A stretch of 64,000 nt of DNA from Micromonospora_H sonneratiae (GTDB taxonomy: Bacteria; Actinomycetota; Actinomycetes; Mycobacteriales; Micromonosporaceae). A program made the position numbers and the translations under genes. How positions within the stretch are numbered: position 1 is the stretch's first letter; the number at the start of each line of letters is the position of its first letter. The stretch is from assembly GCF_042679305.1 (NCBI RefSeq), contig NZ_JBHTMP010000004.1:62001-126000 (forward strand), read 5' to 3'. The notes beneath the pieces were generated by a model that ran no database searches, was not told the origin of the DNA, and saw only the letters and a program-made list of their open reading frames with translations. This document shows, piece by piece, positions 52,116-61,406 of the stretch.

Positions 52116-52759
52116 AGCTGGTCACTCCTCGTGAACAATCAGTATCGTGGGTCGAGTTTGACGCATCAGGGCTTAAAACTGCAAGCTGTTCGGCCAGTCT
52201 CATCGGTCCCGGGGGTCGTCGGCCCGAGTGTGGCCCTTCCGCGCTTTTCCGCTGCTTGTCTGAGCCACCTGGTGTGGTGATCGATGTTGTCGATTCGCTG
52301 GAAGTGTCAGACTGGGCATTAGCGGCTGTAGAAGTGAGCAAGACTGACGCCCGGCCCGCCAGCACCGTTTGTCGAATGGTTTGACGGACCATAGTCCGAC
52401 TTGGTGAGAAGGTCTCGGGCAACGGAAACCTCGCGGTTGTGACCAGGGTGCGACCGGGACCAACAGGCAATATGAAACGCGCCGGCGGCCGGCGCTCGGT
52501 TCGGCCGGCAGTCGGCGGCGGGTGCCGGGTCACGAGGTTGTCGGCGAGGTGTCCCCGGGCTTGACGGTCGTGGCGGTGGCAGCGGCCCGTTCACGAGAGG
52601 CAGCGGAACCCGTTTGCCCCTCAGCCTACGACGCCCGCCGACCGTTCCTGCCTGTGCGGCAGGGCGGGTATCGGCGGGCGTGTGGATATGTGGATATGCA
52701 GAGGAAGGGCGCGGACCCCGGCACCCGGCCGACAAATCACCGCGCCCGGGTGTGACCGG
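52116..52759. other. 644-bp region upstream of lsr2
   Basis: The stretch lies between the end of the PEBP gene and the lsr2 start, both read on the minus strand. The 200 bases next to lsr2 are AT-richer than the flanks and may be its autoregulated promoter. GTGGATAT occurs twice in tandem at about 52682-52697. No gene, tRNA or known RNA was recognised. Confidence 0.4.
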
Positions 52760-53212
52760 TCAGCGGGCGAACGTGCCGACCATATTTCCGCTGGTCAGTT
52801 CATGACCGGCGATCGCCTTGCGGATGTCGGGGACCTGCGGCGTGGCGGGTAGTTCCAGTGGTTGGTCCACTGCGAAGATGCGGAAGAAGAATCGGTGCGG
52901 GTCGTCATTGATGGGTGGACGAGGGCCGCCCCAACCGGCGCTGCCGAACCCATTGATCCATTCTTGTCCGCCGGCCGGTGTCTGTCCCTCGGCCACCCCT
53001 GTGGTGCCGGGGTCGATGCCGGTTACCAACCAGTGCAGGAAGGGGGTCGGGCCGGCATCGCGGTCCTCCACCAGGAGGACGAGTTCGCTCGCGGATTCCG
53101 GCACGTCAGACCATTCCAGCGGTGGGGAGATGTTTCCGCCGTCCATGGAAAAGCGCTGCGGCATCAGATCGTGGTCGTTGAAGGCGGAACTGCGAATCGG
53201 TATGCCGGCCAT
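52760..53212 (-). CDS. YbhB/YbcL family (PEBP-like) protein
   Basis: The 150-residue cytosolic protein belongs to the phosphatidylethanolamine-binding protein family. Ligand-site motifs are GGNISPPLEWSDVPESA, VEDRDAGPTPFLHWLV (Asp, Pro, His) and HRFFFRIFAVD. Family members bind anionic groups; function in bacteria is largely unknown. The ATG at 53212 is preceded by AGGAGG; the frame is open further upstream without conservation. Confidence 0.94.
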   Translation of the reverse strand: MAGIPIRSSAFNDHDLMPQRFSMDGGNISPPLEWSDVPESASELVLLVEDRDAGPTPFLHWLVTGIDPGTTGVAEGQTPAGGQEWINGFGSAGWGGPRPPINDDPHRFFFRIFAVDQPLELPATPQVPDIRKAIAGHELTSGNMVGTFAR

Positions 53213-53576
53213 GTATGCCCTCCTCGGAACGAGTCGACCCCGGATACTCGGGGCCGCGTACCCCGGCCGGACCGTGCGAAACGCCGCTGCGAGGGGTTCC
53301 GGCCCGGTTTCGGACCGGTGGGGTCGATCGCCGGAATGTCGGGATCCTCCGGCCGATCGGCCGTGCCCGGAGGTAGCCCGCAACTGACGACCCGCAACTG
53401 ACGGACAGGCACCGGTCGGGATAAGCGGTCGAGATGAGATTTGCCCGGAGTCCTGTATTTTGCGATCATCCGGCAGTCACCGTGCCGTACGCCGGAACTG
53501 GTGCCGCCTACGGACGCCACTAGAATCGGCCCGGCCAGGGTGTAAGCAGTCGGTGGGCGACCGGACAAAGGAAGAC
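53213..53576. other. 364-bp divergent intergenic region
   Basis: It holds the leaders of the PEBP gene and the MurG-like gene. TAGAAT at 53521-53526 is a good -10 hexamer 51 bases before the MurG-like start, though no clear -35 matches it. AAAGGAAG at 53567-53574 is its ribosome site. No gene was found. Confidence 0.45.
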
Positions 53577-54746
53577 ATGACTATCTACAGCGCGGCACGG
53601 CTCCGTAAGGTCCGGGTCATCGTGACTGGCGGAGGAACCGGCGGCCACACGTACCCAGCATTGACCACGATCCGTACGCTGCGAGCCCGGCTGGCGGAGG
53701 CCGGTGCGGAGCCCGAGCTGCTCTGGGTCGGCGTCGCCCACGGCCTGGAAGCCAAGATCGCCCGGCAGGAGAACGTGCCGTTCAAGGCGATCACCACCGG
53801 CAAGCTGCGCCGCTCGCCAAACCTACGTGAGCTGGGCCGCAACATCGCCGACGCGTTCCGGATCCCGCTCGGTGTCCTGCAGGCGATCATGACCGTGGTC
53901 AGGACCCGGCCCGCCGTGGTCTTCTCCACCGGCGGGTACGTCTGCGTCCCGATCGGCGTCGCCGCCTGGCTGACCCGTCGACCGCTGGTCATGCACGAGC
54001 AGATCCTCACGCTCGGCCTGGCCAACCGGATCCTGGCCCAGCTGGCCACCCGGATCCTGCTCAGCCACGAGTCGTCCGTGGAGCATCTGCCGGCCCGGGC
54101 CAGGAGCCGCGCGGTGGTGACGGGTAACCCGATCCGGCCCGAGGTGCTGGCCGGCAACCGGGCGGCGGCACTGGCGGCCTACGGCCTGGACCCGGATCTG
54201 CCGCTGGTCTTCGTCACCGGCGGCGCCCAGGGTGCCCTACAGGTCAACAACCTGGTTGCCGAGATCCTGCCGGACATCCTGCCCGGCTGCCAGGTCCTGC
54301 ACCAGTGCGGCGAATACTCGTTCACCCGGATGCAGGAGGTCGCCGCCGCCCTGCCCGGCTACCTGCGTGACCGCTACCGCGTGGTCGACTACGTACACGG
54401 GGAACTGCCCGACGTGCTGGCCGCCGCCGACATTGTCGTTGCCCGCAGCGGTGCCGGAACCGTCGCGGAACTGACCGCGCTGGGCAAGGCGTGCGTCTTC
54501 ATCCCGCTGATCCCGACCGGGGGCGACGAGCAGCGTCGTACGGCCCGGCACCTCGCCGACGCCGGAGCCGCCCGCATGCTGGCTGGCCCGGACGCCACCC
54601 CGGACCGCCTACGCGACGAGGTGATCGCGCTGTTGAAGGACCCACGGCAGCGTCAGCGGCTGGCTGACAACGCCCGACAGCACGGGCGGCCGGACGCCGC
54701 CACCGCAGTGGCGCGGCAGCTCATCGACGCGGCCCGTAAGGACTGA
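53577..54746 (+). CDS. MurG-like glycosyltransferase (family 28), stand-alone paralogue
   Basis: The 389-residue GT-B enzyme has the MurG N-terminal loop GGGTGGHTYPAL (18-29), STGGYVCVPIGVAAWLTRRPLVMHEQ, and the C-terminal FVTGGAQGALQVNNLV and RSGAGTVAELTALGKACVFIPL. MurG adds GlcNAc to lipid I on the inner membrane. It differs from true MurG in the donor/acceptor region: GGDEQRRTA stands where DxHQxxNA is usual. There are no cell-wall cluster genes around it, so it may be a second MurG, or a transferase for another lipid- or natural-product-linked acceptor. Confidence 0.88.
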   Translation: MTIYSAARLRKVRVIVTGGGTGGHTYPALTTIRTLRARLAEAGAEPELLWVGVAHGLEAKIARQENVPFKAITTGKLRRSPNLRELGRNIADAFRIPLGVLQAIMTVVRTRPAVVFSTGGYVCVPIGVAAWLTRRPLVMHEQILTLGLANRILAQLATRILLSHESSVEHLPARARSRAVVTGNPIRPEVLAGNRAAALAAYGLDPDLPLVFVTGGAQGALQVNNLVAEILPDILPGCQVLHQCGEYSFTRMQEVAAALPGYLRDRYRVVDYVHGELPDVLAAADIVVARSGAGTVAELTALGKACVFIPLIPTGGDEQRRTARHLADAGAARMLAGPDATPDRLRDEVIALLKDPRQRQRLADNARQHGRPDAATAVARQLIDAARKD

Positions 54747-54903
54747 CGGGCGCGGCCCGGCTGCGGCCGGCTCCGCTACCGGCCCGCTGGGCCCGCCGGG
54801 GCACGGTCCCAGCGGGCCGTGGCATGATCCTGCATGGAGCAGGCCACCGTGCGACCTCGGCACGGCTGCTCCTGCCGCAAGCACCGAGTGCAGGGAGAAC
54901 CCG

Positions 54904-55164
54904 ATGTCGGACCGCAGCGTTCCGGAAGGTGCAGCCGACCTTTCCGCGGCCGAGCCCGTCGAGCCCGTAGAGGTCGAGGAGCCGGCCGCACTCGAGGAGT
55001 CGGCTGAGAGCGAGGAACCGGTCGAGTTCGCGAACCGGGCCGCTCGTCGTGCCCGGGGTAAGGGCGGCGCCAAGTCGCGACCGGCCGGCGTGGGCAAACA
55101 GGTCGGCAGTGGCCGGGGATCGGTCCAGGGGCCGCGTCAGTGGGGCAACCGCCGGAGCGGCTGA
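54904..55164 (+). CDS. Small charge-polarised protein of unknown function
   Basis: The 86-residue protein has a strongly acidic N-terminal half (EPVEPVEVEEPAALEESAES) and a basic Gly/Arg/Lys half (FANRAARRARGKGG to the end). It has no membrane segment and is probably disordered. AGGGAG lies seven bases before the ATG. The basic part could bind RNA or DNA. It is 157 bases after the MurG-like gene on the same strand. Confidence 0.6.
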   Translation: MSDRSVPEGAADLSAAEPVEPVEVEEPAALEESAESEEPVEFANRAARRARGKGGAKSRPAGVGKQVGSGRGSVQGPRQWGNRRSG

Positions 55165-55215
55165 CCCCACCGGACCGGCCGGTCCGACGGTCCCGCCGCC
55201 CCGGCCGGTACCGGG

Positions 55216-56667
55216 TCAGGCAGGCTGTTCCGGACCGCGGTAACTCGCTCTTCGAGCGGATCGTCGGCGGTGGTGTTGCCAGCTTCCGAGCGCCAGCATC
55301 ACCACCAACGCGAACAGGAGGCACTGTCCGAAGGGCCAGGCCACCGCGAGCAGCCTTCGTAGTATGCCTTCCGGCCACGATGCCGACGGTCCACCGAAGC
55401 TGTCCAACAACCGGGTCGGCACATCGACGAACAGCACGTTCTCCGGCAGGTCGACCAACCGGTGTTGGCTGCCGTCCGATCGGAACTCCATCAGCTCGAC
55501 CCCGCCCACGGTCCACCAGTCGGTCTCGGACCAGGAGTCGTCGTCCGGGCGCTTGACCACACCCTCCTCCGGTCGATAGACGGCGACCACCGCGTCGCCG
55601 TCGTCCTGCCAGCCGAGCAGCCGGGCGGCCAGGCCCCGGGCGGGCGGCAACGTCGGCCCGGCAACGGGGGCACCGGTCGGTACGTCCAGGTAGCCGATCT
55701 GCCACGACCGTCGCCGCAGGGCCGACTCGTCGCAGGCGGTGTCGCCCTCGCAGGTGTCGGTGGAGAAGACGGCGATCCGGTTCCCGTCCGCCAACCAGGC
55801 GCCCGGTCCGGCCAGCCGGTCTCCGGGCGAGAGGGGGGCGAGCCTGCGGACGGTCGCCCGGTTCGGGTCGACGATGTGGATGGCGTCCCTGGTCGCCACC
55901 GCGATCCGTGCGCTGTCCGGGGAGAACGCGACGAAGTTCCCGGGCTGGTAGGTGCCGCGGATCTTCGGCAACTCCCGCACCGTTCCGGTGGTCAGGTCCA
56001 GCAGTCGGAGTTGCAGCTGCCGCACCTCGGGGTCGGGCATGAGGGAGGGGGTCGGGAGGACCAGCAACGACCTACCGTCCGGGGCCCAGGCTATCGGGGT
56101 GCCTCCGTCGTACTCGGTCACCTTTCCGCTGGTCAGGTCGAACACCGCGGTCCGGTCACCGCCGTCCGCGCTCGCCCCTTCCAACCACGGCTGGCTTGCC
56201 AGTTGCCGACCGTCCGGTGAGATCAGCAGGCCGTCGGCCATTCCCGCGGTGGTCTCACCCACCGTACGAGCCAGCCGGTAGCCGCCGTCGCGACCGATGA
56301 CGAGGCTGCGCCCCTCCCAGCCCCAGATGTCACTACCCCGCAACTCCTCGTCGCCGCTGACCACGATGGCGGCCGGCCCGGGCGGACTCTCGACGATGGT
56401 GTCCTCACCGGTCAGTGGGGGATAGACGGTGGACGGCACCACCGGTGGGTCGCGTCGGGCCGGCGAGAAGTCGTCAGGGATGGTCCGGTCCAGCAACAGC
56501 GGGGTGCCGGTCAACGCGCCGGCCACCACTGCCACGGCGACGACCGCGAGTACGGTGGTGATCCGTCGGCGACGCCGCGCCCGGGGCCAGATGTCCGGGT
56601 GTACCCGGGCCGGCCGGGCCTGGTCGGCGATCCGGTGCAACATCTCGGTCAACTGTCGGTCCGTCAC
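55216..56667 (-). CDS. Single-pass membrane protein with beta-propeller-like outer domain, sigma-linked
   Basis: The 483-residue protein has a short cytosolic head (MTDRQLTEMLHRIADQARPARVHPDIWPRAR), a membrane helix at about 37-57, and a large outer domain with repeated propeller-like strands (SPDGRQLASQP, APDGRSLLVLP, SPDSARIAVATRD, LADGNRIAVFS). A second helix near 450-470 leads to an Arg-rich end. The GTG start overlaps the sigma factor stop by four bases (GTGA) after GGAGG, so the two are coupled. By context it probably regulates that sigma factor, though no zinc-finger motif is present. Confidence 0.82.
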   Translation of the reverse strand: MTDRQLTEMLHRIADQARPARVHPDIWPRARRRRRITTVLAVVAVAVVAGALTGTPLLLDRTIPDDFSPARRDPPVVPSTVYPPLTGEDTIVESPPGPAAIVVSGDEELRGSDIWGWEGRSLVIGRDGGYRLARTVGETTAGMADGLLISPDGRQLASQPWLEGASADGGDRTAVFDLTSGKVTEYDGGTPIAWAPDGRSLLVLPTPSLMPDPEVRQLQLRLLDLTTGTVRELPKIRGTYQPGNFVAFSPDSARIAVATRDAIHIVDPNRATVRRLAPLSPGDRLAGPGAWLADGNRIAVFSTDTCEGDTACDESALRRRSWQIGYLDVPTGAPVAGPTLPPARGLAARLLGWQDDGDAVVAVYRPEEGVVKRPDDDSWSETDWWTVGGVELMEFRSDGSQHRLVDLPENVLFVDVPTRLLDSFGGPSASWPEGILRRLLAVAWPFGQCLLFALVVMLALGSWQHHRRRSARRASYRGPEQPA

Positions 56668-57173
56668 GGTCGTACCTCCATCAGGTCCGCCAGTTCCGGC
56701 GCGAGCGTGCGTAGCCGGGCGAGTCCGTCGCGGACCTGGCTCTTTACCGTGCCGACCCGGCAGTTGAGGATCTCGGCGGTCTGCGCCTCGGTGCAGTCCT
56801 CGAAGTAGCGCAGGATCAGCGCCGCCCGCTGTCGCGGACCGAGCCTGGCCAGGGCCTGCTGTACCGAGAGCATCACCGTCACCTGCTCGGCATCGTCCGA
56901 CACCGGTCGATCGGTGCCGGACAGTGGAGCCTCGGGCCGCCGGCTGGCTCTTCGCCACCACGTCACGTGTTGGTGGTAGAGCACCCGGTGGACGTAGGGG
57001 TCGGGGTCGCCCGCCGCCACCACCCGTTTCCACCGGCCCGCCACCCGCAGGAACGTCTGCTGAACCAGATCCTCCGCGAGATGATGATCGTTGGTGAGCA
57101 GATAGGCGATTCGGGACAGGGCCGCGCTGCGCGCTCGCACGTACGCCTCGAACGATTGCCGGTCGGCATCCAC
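56664..57173 (-). CDS. SigE-family RNA polymerase sigma-70 factor (ECF)
   Basis: The 169-residue protein has region 2 (SFEAYVRARSAALSRIAYLLTNDHHLAEDLVQQTFLRVAGRW, DPDPYVHRVLYHQHVTWWRR) and region 4 (LARLGPRQRAALILRYFEDCTEAQTAEIL, VGTVKSQVRDGLARLR). This SigE/SigM-type actinobacterial group often comes with a downstream membrane partner, as here. GTG start with GGAGGAGGT upstream. Confidence 0.94.
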   Translation of the reverse strand: MDADRQSFEAYVRARSAALSRIAYLLTNDHHLAEDLVQQTFLRVAGRWKRVVAAGDPDPYVHRVLYHQHVTWWRRASRRPEAPLSGTDRPVSDDAEQVTVMLSVQQALARLGPRQRAALILRYFEDCTEAQTAEILNCRVGTVKSQVRDGLARLRTLAPELADLMEVRP

Positions 57174-57263
57174 ATGCCACCTCCTCCGCCAGCTAACACG
57201 CCTTCACCGGTTCGTTTGGAGGGGACCGAGGGCGGTAGGTGCGGCCGGGGTGCCAACGAGTCG

Positions 57264-57292
57264 TTGACTATCGATGTCTCGTTCTTTACGGT
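57264..57292 (+). promoter_or_regulatory. Candidate glpFK promoter
   Basis: TTGACT (57264-57269) and TACGGT (57287-57292) are separated by 17 bases and match a vegetative actinobacterial promoter. The glpF start is 67 bases downstream of the -10. The leader after it is AT-richer (GTAACTCGTATGACATTAG) and could hold an operator for a glycerol regulator. Confidence 0.5.
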
Positions 57293-57358
57293 TGCCCGAA
57301 AAGTAACTCGTATGACATTAGATCATCGCTTGGCGTCACCTGAAAACCTGGAGGAAGC

Positions 57359-58192
57359 ATGATGCAGCGCATGAAACTCCCGGGCCTTCTCGGTGAACTG
57401 GCTGCGGAATTCGCCGGTACGATGATCCTCATCCTCTTCGGGGTGGGCGTGGTCGCCCAGGTGGTCGCCGGTGGCATCGGTGACCACGACAGCATCGCCT
57501 GGGCCTGGGGCCTGGGCGTCGCCCTCGGTGTGTACGTCGCGGCGCGGATCAGCGGGGCACACCTCAACCCTGCGGTCACCCTGGCACTCGCCGTCTTCAA
57601 GGGCTTCCCCTGGCGCAAGGTGCTGCCGTACAGCCTGGCCCAGACCGTGGGTGCCTTCGTCGCCGCGCTGCTCGTGCGGTGGAACTACAGCGAGGTGCTG
57701 ACCAGGGTGGATCCCGGGCACACCATCAAGACGCAGGGAGTCTTCTCGACCCTGCCCGGCAACGGTGAGCTGCCGGTGGGGCAGTGGGGCGGACTACGGG
57801 ACCAGGTGATCGGCACCGCCATCCTGCTGTTCGTCATCCTCGCCCTCACCGACCTGCGTAACTCGCCCCCGGCGGCCAACCTCACCCCGGTGGTGATCGG
57901 GCTGCTCGTCGTCGGGATCGGCATGGCGTGGGGAACCAACGCCGGTTACGCCATCAACCCGGCCCGCGACTTCGGTCCGCGACTGGCCTCATTCCTCACG
58001 GGGTACGAGACGGCCTTCTCCGACCAGTATGGTGATCTCTACTTCTGGGTGCCCATCGTCGGTCCGTTGGTCGGCGGACTGATCGGTGCCGCCCTCTACC
58101 AGGTGCTCATCGGACGGTTCCTGCGCACCGACGAGCCGCTCGAACCCGGCCGCCTACCCACCCAGGCCCGGACCACCCCGGTCAAGGCCTGA
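57359..58192 (+). CDS. glpF: Glycerol uptake facilitator (MIP family aquaglyceroporin)
   Basis: The 277-residue channel has six membrane helices and the two pore half-helices: HLNPAVT in the first half and INPARDFGPR in the second, whose Asp after NPAR marks glycerol facilitators rather than water channels. It lets glycerol diffuse in. The ATG follows TGGAGG. glpK is 31 bases downstream. Confidence 0.96.
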   Translation: MMQRMKLPGLLGELAAEFAGTMILILFGVGVVAQVVAGGIGDHDSIAWAWGLGVALGVYVAARISGAHLNPAVTLALAVFKGFPWRKVLPYSLAQTVGAFVAALLVRWNYSEVLTRVDPGHTIKTQGVFSTLPGNGELPVGQWGGLRDQVIGTAILLFVILALTDLRNSPPAANLTPVVIGLLVVGIGMAWGTNAGYAINPARDFGPRLASFLTGYETAFSDQYGDLYFWVPIVGPLVGGLIGAALYQVLIGRFLRTDEPLEPGRLPTQARTTPVKA

Positions 58193-58223
58193 CCTCGATC
58201 CCTGTCGAGAAGAGGAGATCCCA

Positions 58224-59741
<1,518 letters not shown>

Positions 59742-59768
59742 GCCGGACCGCACGGAACGAAACCGTAC

Positions 59769-59803
59769 GGAACCGCCGCCGCAGGGGACAGCGGCGGCGT
59801 TCC
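59769..59803. terminator. Bidirectional hairpin terminator
   Basis: GGAACCGCCGCCGC (59769-59782) pairs with GCGGCGGCGTTCC (59791-59803) with one bulged C and an 8-base loop, between the convergent glpK and lipoprotein genes. Confidence 0.75.
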
Positions 59804-59819
59804 GATGCGTTCTGGTCGC

Positions 59820-60389
59820 TCAGTAGGTGTAGCCACCACCGCTCTGCGTGCTGTCCTGGCCGCCGGCGACCCGTTGCGCCTTCCCCCCTGTGGGGGTGAT
59901 CGCGAACCACTTGCCACCCACGCCGTGACCCGCGGTCTGTCCGAGCCTGAGGTCGTCCTTGAAGTAGTACAGCGGCCAGCCCTTGAGCGTGACCTGCTCG
60001 CCACCGTCCGGTCGGGCGATGGTGCCGACCTGGTCCTGCTCGATCTGGTTGCCGGAGATCTGCAGACCACCGGTGCCGACCAGGACCGGCTCCCAGGTCT
60101 TCGCGCAGTCAGCGAGACAACGGGTGGTGGGCGGCTGGGTGAGGTCGTTGTCGAACCGGTAGATGGTCCGGCCCTTGGCATTTACCAGGAACGGCTCGAA
60201 CTTGTCGACCTTGGCCACGGTGAGCACCTGCGGGGTGCCGGCCTGCTTGGGGGCGGCCTCGGTGGTGGCGACCGGGGCCGGGGCGGCGTTGCTGGTGGCC
60301 TCGGGGGTGTCGTAGCCACCGCCGCAGGCGGACAGTCCGACCGTCAGGCCGGCGGCACCGAGCAGGACAGCGATCGAGCGGATCTTCAC
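59820..60389 (-). CDS. Secreted-repeat lipoprotein (COG4315-like)
   Basis: The 189-residue protein has a lipoprotein signal with lipobox LSAC (Cys22), a Thr/Ala/Pro-rich linker, and two copies of the short repeat with the Y-x4-D pattern (TIYRFDND and PLYYFKDD) separated by a Cys pair (CLADCAKTWEPV). This is the actinobacterial secreted-repeat family of unknown role; related electron-transfer or metal functions have been suggested from context elsewhere, but none is shown here. Confidence 0.87.
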   Translation of the reverse strand: MKIRSIAVLLGAAGLTVGLSACGGGYDTPEATSNAAPAPVATTEAAPKQAGTPQVLTVAKVDKFEPFLVNAKGRTIYRFDNDLTQPPTTRCLADCAKTWEPVLVGTGGLQISGNQIEQDQVGTIARPDGGEQVTLKGWPLYYFKDDLRLGQTAGHGVGGKWFAITPTGGKAQRVAGGQDSTQSGGGYTY

Positions 60390-60671
60390 GGGAATCCTCC
60401 TTCGTGAGGTGCTTTGGCCTTAGAACGTGGGCCGGCTCGACGCTGGTTCAACGAAATCTGCAACGAGGGCCGCTACGAATTTCCGGCGAAATCGGTTGAG
60501 TTGCCGGCCAAGAATCTTCGTCGGCTCCGCGACTGCGTCGTCGACGTGTTCCCTGCTGGGCGGTCGAAACCCGTGACACAACCGATGGCGCGGCCTGTCC
60601 GTACTGACCAGTGGCAGCTCACACCGCTGCCGGACCGATGTGGTGGATCAGTATTGAGATGAGGTGCGCCA

Positions 60672-61406
60672 ATGGCCGGGACCAGCGTGGACCATTGCGG
60701 CGTGGCCGCGTACGCCATGGGTCTGCTCGGCCCGACCGGTATGAGCGCGTTCGAGCAGCATGTGGCCGGATGTCAGCGGTGCGCCGATGAACTGGAGGAA
60801 CTGGTGGCGGTCGCGGTGCTGCTGGCAGAGGTCCGGCCCGCACCGCCGGCCGCCCGGCCGACGATGGCTGCCCGGCCGCTACGGGCATCGCGGCGTGGAG
60901 CGACGGTGGCCAACCGTCGGCCGCCCGATCCACCCGGCCCCGGGGACCGCCGTCGCGTCGCTCACCGCCTCCGCCGTTGGCGGATCCGGACCGGCCTGGC
61001 CGCTGTCCTGGCGGTGTCCGCCTTCATCATCGGCCTGGTAGGTGGTGCCCGGCTCGCGGATCGGACCGCGCCGCCGTCGGTACTGCCACCGACCCGTGAG
61101 CTGTACGTCGCAACCGACCCGCACACCGGAGTCTCGGCCCGGGTCGGCGTGGTCGGCACAGGCTGGGGCTCGGAGATCGACCTACGGGTGACCGGTGTGT
61201 CCGGGCCGGACCGGTGTGAACTGGTCGGGGTCGGCCGTGACGGCACCGAGCAGGTGGCGTTGACCTGGGGTGTCTCCGCCGACTCCGGGGCCGCCTCGTC
61301 GTTGGAGGCCCGAGGAGGCCTGGCCGCTGGCCGTGCCGAACTCGACCACTTCGAGGTACGCGGGGCCGACGGCCGGGTGCTGGTCCGGGTGCCGGTCGCG
61401 GGCTAG
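60672..61406 (+). CDS. Orphan zinc-finger anti-sigma-like membrane protein
   Basis: The 244-residue protein has the N-terminal zinc motif with H30-x3-C34-x2-C37 (HVAGCQRC), an Arg-rich cytosolic linker, a membrane helix at about 115-133 and an external domain of about 100 residues. This is the zf-HC2/RskA-like plan of anti-sigma factors. No sigma gene is adjacent, so its partner is unknown. Its stop codon shares the sequence CTAG with the stop of the convergent LuxR gene. Confidence 0.82.
   Translation: MAGTSVDHCGVAAYAMGLLGPTGMSAFEQHVAGCQRCADELEELVAVAVLLAEVRPAPPAARPTMAARPLRASRRGATVANRRPPDPPGPGDRRRVAHRLRRWRIRTGLAAVLAVSAFIIGLVGGARLADRTAPPSVLPPTRELYVATDPHTGVSARVGVVGTGWGSEIDLRVTGVSGPDRCELVGVGRDGTEQVALTWGVSADSGAASSLEARGGLAAGRAELDHFEVRGADGRVLVRVPVAG

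Noticed and set aside
55216..57180. Single long protein fusing the sigma region with the propeller-like protein
   Set aside because: The sigma factor is read in another frame of the same strand with full regions 2 and 4; the long frame's N-terminal 171 residues are its shadow, and a GTG with GGAGG marks the true start at 56667.
60414..60662. 82-codon plus-strand frame before the orphan zinc-finger gene
   Set aside because: No start signal or domain; probably the leader of the zinc-finger gene and the divergent lipoprotein promoter.
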